From contig CAMZLB010000026.1 of the NCBI GenBank assembly GCA_947311515.1, forward strand, positions 1 through 37,469: a stretch of 37,469 nucleotides of DNA, in the 5' to 3' direction. Shown piece by piece: positions 9,381 through 17,783 of the stretch. The DNA comes from Candidatus Moraniibacteriota bacterium. GTDB taxonomy: Bacteria; Patescibacteriota; Minisyncoccia; Moranbacterales; GCA-2747515. The notes under the pieces are model-generated. The model had not been told where the DNA came from and made no database searches. It saw only the letters and a program-made list of their open reading frames with translations. The translations under genes were made by a program, and so were the position numbers. Position 1 is the stretch's first letter; each line of letters opens with the position of its first letter.

Positions 9381-10574
9381 CTACTTTTTAAGTATATCAT
9401 TTATAATATTTATATCGGGGCAGCTGAAGTCATTATGTGGTGAATAAAAACTTTTTCTAGGTCCGTGGCAAGCAGTTTCATCTTTAGGAAGTGGTGTTAT
9501 AAGGGGTAACATAAACCCAATATTTTGTTCAGTTAAGGTTTTGTGTAGGTATTTAAGTGTTTCATGTCTTTTTTTTGTCGGAAATCTTGTGAATGTATTC
9601 ATATCATCACCTATTTCACCATTCCAATCTAAATAAGTTATTACATTGTAAGCTTTACTTTTGTAATCATTATGCCACATGAGTGGCCAACACCAATCTC
9701 CTTTCTTTTTGTGAAACTTTGAGTAACATGGACCGTTTTCAATACTACCATCATCATGGAGTCCTATTCCGCCATCTATAAAATCAAATAATCTCAAATA
9801 ACTTTTTCTAGTTATATCACCAGTCTGTGCACCTATGAATATTTCCATATTTATACTATAGGCGTATTCCCTCATTTCTCTTATTACATTATCGATTTTT
9901 GGGTGATTTTTGTAATCCTCTTCCTGATGTTTAATTTGACCAAATAAAAATACTCGGATCCCACTGTCCATTGCATCTCTAGTTATTTGTCTGAGATATG
10001 ACCTATATTCTTTTTTCTTAAAAGATGGTTTACAAGTATGTTCTCCCCAGAAATTTTTGCTACTTGATCTGCACATATCACTAAAGTTAAAATATCGTTT
10101 TTCATCTCTAAAGTAATAGTCCGATTTTTTATGAATTGCTTCAGCTATGAACATGCTGTACTGTGCATCAATTTTTCCGATTTCTTTAATTTTTTCTCTA
10201 ACTTCTCTGAAGTTTGGAGGGGCTAACCATGTTTCTACTGCTCTGTGAAAGTAATAGCAATTACTATTTTTTGCAATAGGTATATCAATAATTGGTTTAT
10301 TGTATCCAGATAAAAGGCCGTCAGCCACACATCCTTCAGTTTTCATTCTTTCCATATCTGGAGCAGTCCAAGCAAGTTCTAAAGCTTTACTAGGTTTAAC
10401 TAATGACATTTCAATAAGTTTGGGAGTTTTTATAAACGGAGTATTTTCGTCTGATGGTGAGATATCCTTGGAGAAAAGTATTAATCCTATATACAAAAAA
10501 CATAGAAACAGTAAGAGAAAAAAGATTACTTTTAAAAAGGTGATGATAATTTTTTTGAAATCAATTTGTAACAT
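9381..10574 (-). CDS. Membrane-anchored extracytoplasmic protein of unknown function, Cys-rich, possibly TIM-barrel/glycosidase-like
   Basis: N-terminal TM 'IIITFLKVIFFLLLFLCFLYIGLILF' then a ~350-aa domain with eight spaced Cys and barrel-strand-like segments (GIRVFLFGQI, NMEIFIGAQTGD, DFIDGGIG). Family not recognised. Confidence 0.7.
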   Translation of the reverse strand: MLQIDFKKIIITFLKVIFFLLLFLCFLYIGLILFSKDISPSDENTPFIKTPKLIEMSLVKPSKALELAWTAPDMERMKTEGCVADGLLSGYNKPIIDIPIAKNSNCYYFHRAVETWLAPPNFREVREKIKEIGKIDAQYSMFIAEAIHKKSDYYFRDEKRYFNFSDMCRSSSKNFWGEHTCKPSFKKKEYRSYLRQITRDAMDSGIRVFLFGQIKHQEEDYKNHPKIDNVIREMREYAYSINMEIFIGAQTGDITRKSYLRLFDFIDGGIGLHDDGSIENGPCYSKFHKKKGDWCWPLMWHNDYKSKAYNVITYLDWNGEIGDDMNTFTRFPTKKRHETLKYLHKTLTEQNIGFMLPLITPLPKDETACHGPRKSFYSPHNDFSCPDINIINDILKK

Positions 10575-10747
10575 ATCTTTTATATAGTTTCTTAGGCAGG
10601 ATTTGAAGTATAAGTTTATTATAGCAATTTTAGATGGGTTGTACTATAAAATGTGTGTAAATGTCAATTACAAATAAAAATGTTGTGAGTAATTTTTGGA
10701 TAGAGATACTACCTTTTTAAATTTATTAATTATTTAAATCCTTATTG

Positions 10748-10918
10748 AGAAGGAATTATAAAATTAACTTATTGGTAAAAAAAAGAAAATAAATACAAAT
10801 ATAGTTTTAAAGGTCTTTATTTGTAGGGTTTTTGTAAGTTGTCCTTTGCAAAAAATAATAAAAAGAGTAATTTTTAGAGTTTTGCAGGAACTCCTTAAAT
10901 ACAAAAATTTTATTATTT
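10748..10918. repeat. Dispersed repeat family C, copy 2
   Basis: AACTTATTGGTAAAAAAAAGAAAATAAATACAAATATAGTTTTAAAGGTCTTTATTTGTA...CAAAAAATAATAAAAAGAGTAATTT; has ~22 nt absent from copy 1. Confidence 0.65.
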
Positions 10919-11016
10919 TACTTGACTTACTAGAAACTTTATTTTTATTTAAAATGTTATTAATATCTAATAGGTGTTGTTCTTTTTTGCGATAAATTTA
11001 AAAAAAGGAGTCAATA

Positions 11017-11223
11017 ATGAAAAAAACATTATCGACAACAATCGCATTGCTTACAGTAATTAATTTTACAGGATGTAACGCTAGTAATATTTGGAATATT
11101 TCTCTAAAAAATGTAACTAGAGAGGTTACTAGGAGCGGAGTAAATACACAAAAACAGATCAGAAGATTTGGTAGGGATATCAGTGCTGAGTTTAGAAGAT
11201 TTAGAAGGAGAATATTAAAATAG
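11017..11223 (+). CDS. Small cationic lipoprotein (68 aa)
   Basis: Good SD (aaaaaggag, ~9 nt before ATG), signal peptide and lipobox 'MKKTLSTTIALLTVINFTGC', then an Arg-rich tail 'RRFGRDISAEFRRFRRRILK'. Confidence 0.65.
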   Translation: MKKTLSTTIALLTVINFTGCNASNIWNISLKNVTREVTRSGVNTQKQIRRFGRDISAEFRRFRRRILK

Positions 11224-11275
11224 ATATGATTATTCACAGAGTTCTATGAAAACATGGAGCTCCATTTACTTTTTG

Positions 11276-11396
11276 TAGGACCTGTTCAAGTATTTCATTT
11301 CAGATAAAAAATTCCAATATTCTTACTAAATTTCACAATTTCTGTCTAAAAATATGAAAATTTCACAAAAATCAATAGATTTTATATAGGTTCTAA
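11276..11396. repeat. Dispersed repeat family A, copy 2 (MITE-like)
   Basis: Shares ~80 bp with 4102-4182. Imperfect terminal inverted repeats: TAGGACCTGTTCAAG (left) versus TAGAACCTATATAAA (reverse complement of right end). Confidence 0.6.
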
Positions 11397-11533
11397 TAAA
11401 TTTTAAGTTTGACTATATTATAAAAATATAGTAATATACTACAGTAGTTTATTTTAATAATACTTAAAGACAGTTAAATTGTTTTGATTTAAAAATAAAA
11501 TATTCTAGTATACTTTTCATAAGGAGATGATTA

Positions 11534-12490
11534 ATGAAAGTAAAAAAATTTTATGATGAAGTAGTACAAATAACTACTAGTTATTTGACAAAAAAAGAAA
11601 AAGCGGTTAATTTAATTAATTTAATTAATGACAATAGGAATATTGATATTAGTGGAGTTATTGATTTTTTTATAAAAAGTAATTTTGAAAAATATTCGGA
11701 ATATAATAAGGTAGTATATGGTACTTTCTTAAGATTACAGATTATCTTTGAATGTAAAAAATATTTATTTTTACAAGAGTCTGTCGAAGGAATGATTCTT
11801 GGAGGTTCTATGTCGTATGGTCCATTTTATAATGTTAGACATTATGATAATGATAGTCTTTCTTCTGATATTGATTTAATAGTTATTACTACTGATAATT
11901 CGTATTCTGTGGATTTTGATTGTTTGAGTGGAATTATAAAGGATTCTTCTATAAAATCATTTAAAAATAGAAAAGAATTATGTGCAGAAGGTAAATCTTT
12001 TGTTTCAATAGATACGTTCAGTCATAGATTTATAATGAAAGAAGGAGGATTTTATGTAAGTGTACATTTCATAACAAAAGAAAAATTCAAGCAAATCTGT
12101 TCTTTGTCTGCAGAAAAACAAGGACATTTATATTTATCGGATTATAAAGAAGATCCATACAGAAAAGATAGGACTGTAGAATTTTCAGTTTGTGGAACAG
12201 AGGTTGTGTGTGAGACTCCTAGTAGAAAAGTTGATGGGGGATTCATTGCAAAAATACCTTGGTATGGAGTCGTAAATGGAGAGATTGCGCCTGGACTGTT
12301 TTTAAATAATATATCTCCTAGGTTCAACGTAATTGAGGGTTCAAGTTATTTAGTAAAAAAAAATGTTCAGATTTTAAATGATATCCTTGTAGGAAATGCA
12401 ACTTATAAAAATGGTAGTATATACAAGGCTCATATTAGAAGAGGTAGATTTATGGAAAATCTAGATAAAATTCCTAATTTATTTGTCTGA
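11534..12490 (+). CDS. Nucleotidyltransferase-fold (Pol-beta superfamily) protein, unknown substrate
   Basis: 'MILGGSMSYGPFYNVRHYDNDSLSSDIDLIVIT' matches the hG[GS]..Dh[DE]h pattern; SD 'aaggag' before the ATG. Confidence 0.7.
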   Translation: MKVKKFYDEVVQITTSYLTKKEKAVNLINLINDNRNIDISGVIDFFIKSNFEKYSEYNKVVYGTFLRLQIIFECKKYLFLQESVEGMILGGSMSYGPFYNVRHYDNDSLSSDIDLIVITTDNSYSVDFDCLSGIIKDSSIKSFKNRKELCAEGKSFVSIDTFSHRFIMKEGGFYVSVHFITKEKFKQICSLSAEKQGHLYLSDYKEDPYRKDRTVEFSVCGTEVVCETPSRKVDGGFIAKIPWYGVVNGEIAPGLFLNNISPRFNVIEGSSYLVKKNVQILNDILVGNATYKNGSIYKAHIRRGRFMENLDKIPNLFV

Positions 12491-12498
12491 ATATATAT

Positions 12499-12562
12499 AA
12501 AGTCTGTACCATATTTAATGCGTTAATATAAAACGTTATTAAAATGGTCAGGCTTTTTTATT
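12499..12562. terminator. Bidirectional terminator shared by convergent genes
   Basis: Long imperfect stem: AAGTCTGTACCATATTTAATGCGTT pairs with AACGTTATTAAAATGGTCAGGCTT, followed by TTTTT; lies between convergent ORF stops at 12490 and 12564. Confidence 0.75.
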
Positions 12563-12563
12563 T

Positions 12564-14051
12564 TTAGTAAAGTGGTATATCCATTTCTTTTGGAATTTTT
12601 AAATTTAGCAACTTAAGAATTGTTGGTGCTATGTTATTTAGTCCACCATTAGTTATTTTTTTTATATCTTTGTCAATCACAAAGCAATAAACATCATTTG
12701 TTGTATGTTTTGTAAGAGGTTTATTATCCAAGGTCTTCACTTCCTCACAATTTCCATGGTCACTAGTCAAAACTATTGAGTAATTTCCTTCTTTTGCTTT
12801 TTCTAAAATTCTACCAATTTGAGTATCTACACACTCCATAGCTTTAAGAGTCGCTTCATAATTTGCAGTATGTCCTACCATGTCACAGTTTGCAAAATTT
12901 ACTACGATAAAATCAGTATTTTCTGCCATGTATTCAAGGGTCTTATTACAAACTTCACTTGCACTCATTTCTGGTTGTAAATCATAGGTTTTTACAGAAG
13001 GACTTTGTACAAGTGCTCTCTTTTCTTCAGTAAAGGGAGTTTCAAGACCTCCATTAAAAAAGAAGGTAATGTGTGCATATTTTTCAGTTTCAGCAATTCT
13101 TGCTTGAGTTAAATTATTTTTTGATATTACTTCACCAAGTGTATTTTTTGACACTTCTTTGGGAAAAATTATATCACAATTAAATTTTTCATCATATTCC
13201 GTCATCGTAAGGCAATTTTTGATAATAAATTTTCGATCAAATTTATCAAAATTGTTTTGTGTTATTGCTTCTGTTATAGATCTTATTCTATCATTTCTAA
13301 AATTTATAAACATAAATCCATCAGATTTTTTTGCTCCAGTATAGTCCCTGAAGGATACAGGTTTTATGAATTCATCAAATATTCCATCCTTGTAAGAATT
13401 ATCGATATATTCTTCTATAGTTAAGTTTGTTTTAGGATTACAATTTATTATTGCTTCGTAAGCTTTTTTTATTTCATTCCATTTTTTATCTCTATCCATT
13501 GAGTAATATCTTCCTGATATCGTAGCGATTAGTATATTTTTATTATCGCCCAATTCATTATCCAGTAAAAGCAAATATTTTTTTATACTATCAGGAGAAA
13601 CATCTCTTCCATCGGAAAATATATGTAAATATACTTGTTTTTTATTTGCACAAAGTTTTGCAATGTGTAAAAAATGGTCAATGTGAGAATGAACGCCACC
13701 GTCACTTAAAAGTCCTGCTATATGTATAGAGTTACTATTTTTGATAAACTTAGCTATATTTTTATTATTTTTAAGTGTATTTTTTTTTATAGAATTGTTT
13801 ATTTTTATTATATTTTGATATAATACTCTACCACTTCCTATTACCTGATGACCCACTTCAGAATTTCCCATTTGCCCAGTTGGTAGTCCAATACACTTAC
13901 CAGAGGTTTTTAATAATGAATTTGGCACAGTTTCAAATAATTTATCATAAATCGGTGTTTTTGCATTTAGAAATGCATTGTATTTCTTCTGTTTGCTATG
14001 GCCAAGACCATCTGTTATTATAAGTATTACTTTTTTTTTCTTCTTTTTCAT
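12564..14051 (-). CDS. gpmI: 2,3-bisphosphoglycerate-independent phosphoglycerate mutase
   Basis: 'VILIITDGLGHS', 'GNSEVGHQVIGSGR', 'SDGGVHSHIDH', 'FSDGRDVSP', 'TSDHGNCEE', 'KHTTNDVYCFV'. Confidence 0.95.
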   Translation of the reverse strand: MKKKKKKVILIITDGLGHSKQKKYNAFLNAKTPIYDKLFETVPNSLLKTSGKCIGLPTGQMGNSEVGHQVIGSGRVLYQNIIKINNSIKKNTLKNNKNIAKFIKNSNSIHIAGLLSDGGVHSHIDHFLHIAKLCANKKQVYLHIFSDGRDVSPDSIKKYLLLLDNELGDNKNILIATISGRYYSMDRDKKWNEIKKAYEAIINCNPKTNLTIEEYIDNSYKDGIFDEFIKPVSFRDYTGAKKSDGFMFINFRNDRIRSITEAITQNNFDKFDRKFIIKNCLTMTEYDEKFNCDIIFPKEVSKNTLGEVISKNNLTQARIAETEKYAHITFFFNGGLETPFTEEKRALVQSPSVKTYDLQPEMSASEVCNKTLEYMAENTDFIVVNFANCDMVGHTANYEATLKAMECVDTQIGRILEKAKEGNYSIVLTSDHGNCEEVKTLDNKPLTKHTTNDVYCFVIDKDIKKITNGGLNNIAPTILKLLNLKIPKEMDIPLY

Positions 14052-14132
14052 ATAACTGATTTTTAGCGTTAGTTAATAATAAGTTCATTATAACATTAAA
14101 GATAATTCGCAAAACTATAAGTATTACTTTTT

Positions 14133-14178
14133 CTAAAACACACTTACAAAAACTATAGCTTTTGTAAGTGTGTTTTAG
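14133..14178. other. Perfect 19-bp inverted repeat (long hairpin) in a divergent intergenic region
   Basis: CTAAAACACACTTACAAAA - actatagc - TTTTGTAAGTGTGTTTTAG, arms 14133-14151 and 14160-14178. Confidence 0.9.
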
Positions 14179-14243
14179 ATTTATTTGTATTTTTTTACTA
14201 GTTTTAGTTTTATAATTTCTCCTTGAATGTATTTCAAAAATAC

Positions 14244-14272
14244 TTGATTGCAATAAGTAATAGGTATATAAT
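14244..14272 (+). promoter_or_regulatory. Sigma-70-like promoter, likely leaderless, for the alpha/beta hydrolase
   Basis: TTGATT (14244-14249), 17-bp spacer, TATAAT (14267-14272); ATG at 14280 falls about at the expected +1. Confidence 0.65.
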
Positions 14273-14279
14273 GTACTAT

Positions 14280-15122
14280 ATGAATAATCAGGTTAATATT
14301 GTAAACAAGGAAAAACTTGAAAAGGACGGATGTTTACCAGATCATATAAAAAAGTATTATAAAAATATTAACATTGTAAATGATTCTTTTTATTTTAAGG
14401 GAAATAACGGTAAGGGAATATTGCTTATACATGGATGGACATCTACTCCATATGAAATGAGAGCTTTTGGTGAATATTTAAATAAAGTAGGATTTTCTGT
14501 TTATGCACCGCTTTTATCTGGGCATGGAACTAGACCTGAAGATTTGGAGAATATTAGCTGGAAAGATTGGAAAAAAGATGTATTTAGAGCATATGATAAG
14601 CTTTTTGATGAATGTGAGCAAGTTTTTGTTGGAGGTATGTCTTTTGGTGGAACGCTTTCATTATTACTTGCACGTAAAAAGAATGTGGCGGGAATCATTC
14701 TTATGAGTACTCCGTATAAAATGAGATATGAGAAAATGTTTAGACATTTAGCAAAGGTGGTTTTATATTTTCGTGCATATAAAAATAAAAGTTATTTTAG
14801 GATACTTGGTAGTAATGAGATGTGCCTTACTCAAGTAGTAGCTTATCAAAAATATCCCATAATAAGTCTTTATGAAGTTCATTATGCGATAAAAATGTCG
14901 TTACAAAAATTGAATGAAATAATAAGTCCTACTATGATAATTCAATCTAGGAATGATCATGTAATTTCCAGAGGGAGCATGAAGGATTTAGGGAAAAGCT
15001 TAGGATCTAGATTTGTGAAAAAAAGAAAAATAAAAAATGCGTATCATAATTTTATAGGAGACACAAGGAATGAATATATTTTTGATGAAATTATTGAGTT
15101 CATGAGAGAATGTGATAAATAA
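14280..15122 (+). CDS. Alpha/beta hydrolase (carboxylesterase/monoacylglycerol lipase-like)
   Basis: 'GILLIHGWTSTPYEMRAFGEYL', 'GHGTRPEDL', nucleophile 'GGMSFGG', C-terminal 'NAYHNF'. Start chosen at ATG 14280 from the promoter position; the tracked ORF begins at 14223. Confidence 0.88.
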   Translation: MNNQVNIVNKEKLEKDGCLPDHIKKYYKNINIVNDSFYFKGNNGKGILLIHGWTSTPYEMRAFGEYLNKVGFSVYAPLLSGHGTRPEDLENISWKDWKKDVFRAYDKLFDECEQVFVGGMSFGGTLSLLLARKKNVAGIILMSTPYKMRYEKMFRHLAKVVLYFRAYKNKSYFRILGSNEMCLTQVVAYQKYPIISLYEVHYAIKMSLQKLNEIISPTMIIQSRNDHVISRGSMKDLGKSLGSRFVKKRKIKNAYHNFIGDTRNEYIFDEIIEFMRECDK

Positions 15123-15139
15123 TTATTTGTACTAAAGTT

Positions 15140-16300
15140 ATGCATATAGGAATATTTACAAACAATTACCTTCCAAATCCATATGGAGTGAGTACATCTG
15201 TAGAAGGGTTTCGAAAGGGATTGGAGAAAAAAGGACATAGGATTTCAATTTTTGCACCAACATGGTGTGACGAAGTTTATGAGGATTCATCTAATATCTA
15301 TAGATATCCATCGTTTAAAGTGCCTACAAAGGTTTCTTTTTCTATTGCAGTTCCATATTCTTCAAAAATAGACAAAGAGATTAGGAGTATGAAATTTGAT
15401 TTAATTCATGCACAGCATCCAAATTTGATAGGAGCTCAAGCAAAACGTTGGGCAAAAGAAAAAAATATTCCTTTGATTTATACATGGCATTCTATATACG
15501 ATAAATATGCACATTATGCTTCGCCTATTCCAGAAAAAATTGCAGCAAAATGGGTAATAGATAATGCTATAAAGTTTGCAAAAAATGCGGATCATGTAAT
15601 TGTTCCAACAAAATCAATGCTTGAAATAATTAAAGACAAAGGGTTTTCTCATGATAATGTTCATATTATACACTCTGGTGTTGATAAAGATCTTTTTTCT
15701 AATCCAGAAGGAAATAAGTTAAGAAGTGAATATGATATACCAGATGATGCAATATTACTCATGTCTATATCTCGAATGACTGAAGAGAAGAATGTTTGTT
15801 TTTTGGCAAGGGTAATTAAAAAGGTGCTAATACGTAATAAAGATGCGTATTTTTTATTTGGTGGAGAGGGAGATTTATTTTATGAGGTACGTGAAATTTT
15901 GAGAGATGAATTAATTAGTGGTAGGATTATATTCGTTGGTAAAATTGATAGAGAATTGATTAAGAATTACTTAGATGCGGCTGATATATTTGTGTATGCA
16001 TCAATCACGGAAACTCAAGGCACAATTATTTCAGAGGCAATGTATATGGGGTTACCAGTAGTCGCAGTAAAGGCTAGCGGGGTAAAAGATATGGTTATTG
16101 ATGGTAGAACTGGATATTTAACAGATGAGTCTATAGATGATATGGTTTATGCTGTTCTTAGATGTATAACTGAGGATTCTGATAGACAGAGTCTTGCTAA
16201 AGAGGCTGAACTATATGCAAAAGAAAACTACACTATAGAAGTATGTACAGAAAAATTATTGGATGTTTATAATCAAGCGATTCTTGGGAATAGGATATAG
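15140..16300 (+). CDS. GT4 glycosyltransferase, 1,2-diacylglycerol 3-glucosyltransferase-like
   Basis: 'MHIGIFTNNYLPNPYGVSTSVEGFRKGLEKKGHRISIFAP', 'TWHSIYDKYAHY', 'IIHSGVD', 'SITETQGTIISEAMYMGLPVVAV'. Confidence 0.85.
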   Translation: MHIGIFTNNYLPNPYGVSTSVEGFRKGLEKKGHRISIFAPTWCDEVYEDSSNIYRYPSFKVPTKVSFSIAVPYSSKIDKEIRSMKFDLIHAQHPNLIGAQAKRWAKEKNIPLIYTWHSIYDKYAHYASPIPEKIAAKWVIDNAIKFAKNADHVIVPTKSMLEIIKDKGFSHDNVHIIHSGVDKDLFSNPEGNKLRSEYDIPDDAILLMSISRMTEEKNVCFLARVIKKVLIRNKDAYFLFGGEGDLFYEVREILRDELISGRIIFVGKIDRELIKNYLDAADIFVYASITETQGTIISEAMYMGLPVVAVKASGVKDMVIDGRTGYLTDESIDDMVYAVLRCITEDSDRQSLAKEAELYAKENYTIEVCTEKLLDVYNQAILGNRI

Positions 16301-16343
16301 TTATGCTATTATTTAATTAATAAAATAATATGGATTAATTATA

Positions 16344-16799
16344 ATGATTATGAATGTGCAGGAATTTAGAGATAATGTTAATTTAGATTCAATAGTAAAA
16401 ATAAAAAATGAAGAGTTTGGAGTAGAAGAAATTATAGAGTTAAAAACAGATGAAGGATATATATATCAAGAAGTTTTTTTGGATGATGGAAGTGTTCTAA
16501 TAGACAATTTAGAGGAGGAATTATTTATTGTAGCTCATCAGGTAAATTTAGATATAGAAGAACCATTTCCAAAAAACATTGAGTTTGATTCAAAAAAATT
16601 TGAATTTAATAGTTCCATATATGTAATAGTAAATAATGTTATTTCTGGGGATTTATTTTCCAAAGGAGATGGAGAAAGTGTTTGGAATTATCAGTCTGAA
16701 GATGATAAAAGAATTATAATAATTATTGATTCTGATACTGAGGAAAGAATTGATTTATATGGAGATATTGTTTTATCTGATGAAATATCATTGATTTAA
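16344..16799 (+). CDS. DUF4178-like hypothetical protein
   Basis: 'YIYQEVFLDDGSVLIDNLEEELFI...SVWNYQSEDDKRIIIIIDSDTEERIDLYGDIVLSDEISLI' resembles the DUF4178 pattern. Confidence 0.55.
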   Translation: MIMNVQEFRDNVNLDSIVKIKNEEFGVEEIIELKTDEGYIYQEVFLDDGSVLIDNLEEELFIVAHQVNLDIEEPFPKNIEFDSKKFEFNSSIYVIVNNVISGDLFSKGDGESVWNYQSEDDKRIIIIIDSDTEERIDLYGDIVLSDEISLI

Positions 16800-16805
16800 T
16801 TTTTT

Positions 16806-17783
16806 GTGATGGATGGTATAAAGGCAAATAAATTGGAAAAAGGAGATTTTGTGGGTATTGTAGCCCCTTCTGCTCCTATTTTAAACGAGTCGATGAGTTT
16901 ATTTGATGATGGCATTAAATGTCTAAGAGAAGATTTTGGTTTAAATATTTTATATACAAATAAAATATTTAATAAATATTTTTATAGTGCAGGAAGCAAG
17001 GAATCTAGACTGAGTGATTTTTATGAAATTTGGGCAAATCCAAAAGTTAAAATGGTGCTTATGGCACAGGGAGGACATACAGCTAATCATTTATTGGATG
17101 ATTTGGATTATGATTTCATTAGAGAAAATCCAAAAATATTTGCAGGAATTTCTGATGGTACAAATTTATTAAATGCAATTAATAAAAAAACAGGACTTAT
17201 AACATATCATGGACCAGATTTATTGTTTACTTTCGGCAGGTCTATGACTGAACAGGTTAGAGAAAATATTCATAAAACTCTTTTTGAAGATAGAGAGGTT
17301 CAAGAATTAAGGGAAAATAAAAATTGGAATAATAAATACAATAAAAGTTTGATCAGTCCAGGATGGAATACTATTAAATCTGGAAAATCCAGTGGAAGGT
17401 TAATTGGTGGACATTTGAGAACTTTGATAAATTTGATTGCTTCGGGATATATGAGTTCATTTAAGGATAAAATACTTTTTTTAGAAGGAACTGGCGCAGA
17501 TTATGAAATTGATAAGTGTTTAACAATTTTAAAATTGAGTGGAGTTTTTGACGAAATAAATGGTTTGATTGTGGGATGGTTTGAGGATTTTTCAAATCAA
17601 GGTGAGTATCGTAGATCTGTAAAAGATATTGTTATAGAAGTTACAAAAGAATATAAATTTCCAATTCTTGAAATAGGAGATCTGGGTCATAATGTAGAAA
17701 ATTATATTTTCCCCATAGGAATCAATGTAAAATTTGATGCTGATAATAAGATAATTATTTTCTATGAAAAAACAGTTAAATGA
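16806..17783 (+). CDS. S66-family peptidase (LD-carboxypeptidase / MccF-like)
   Basis: 'KLEKGDFVGIVAPSAPI', 'MLMAQGGHTANHLLDDLDYDFIRENPKIFAGISDGTNLLNAI', 'ISPGWNTIKSGKSSGRLIGGHLRTL'. Start may be ATG 16809. Confidence 0.88.
   Translation: MMDGIKANKLEKGDFVGIVAPSAPILNESMSLFDDGIKCLREDFGLNILYTNKIFNKYFYSAGSKESRLSDFYEIWANPKVKMVLMAQGGHTANHLLDDLDYDFIRENPKIFAGISDGTNLLNAINKKTGLITYHGPDLLFTFGRSMTEQVRENIHKTLFEDREVQELRENKNWNNKYNKSLISPGWNTIKSGKSSGRLIGGHLRTLINLIASGYMSSFKDKILFLEGTGADYEIDKCLTILKLSGVFDEINGLIVGWFEDFSNQGEYRRSVKDIVIEVTKEYKFPILEIGDLGHNVENYIFPIGINVKFDADNKIIIFYEKTVK

Noticed and set aside
10998-11237. 79-aa minus-strand ORF opposite the small lipoprotein
   Set aside because: The plus-strand ORF has a good SD, signal peptide and lipobox; the antisense ORF is a mirror artefact.
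14133-14178. Ordinary rho-independent terminator
   Set aside because: Flanking genes are divergent, so neither should end here; kept as an unexplained hairpin instead.
16806-17783. Microcin C7 immunity (MccF) specifically
   Set aside because: The S66 fold is supported, but LD-carboxypeptidase versus MccF cannot be separated by eye and no mcc genes are nearby.
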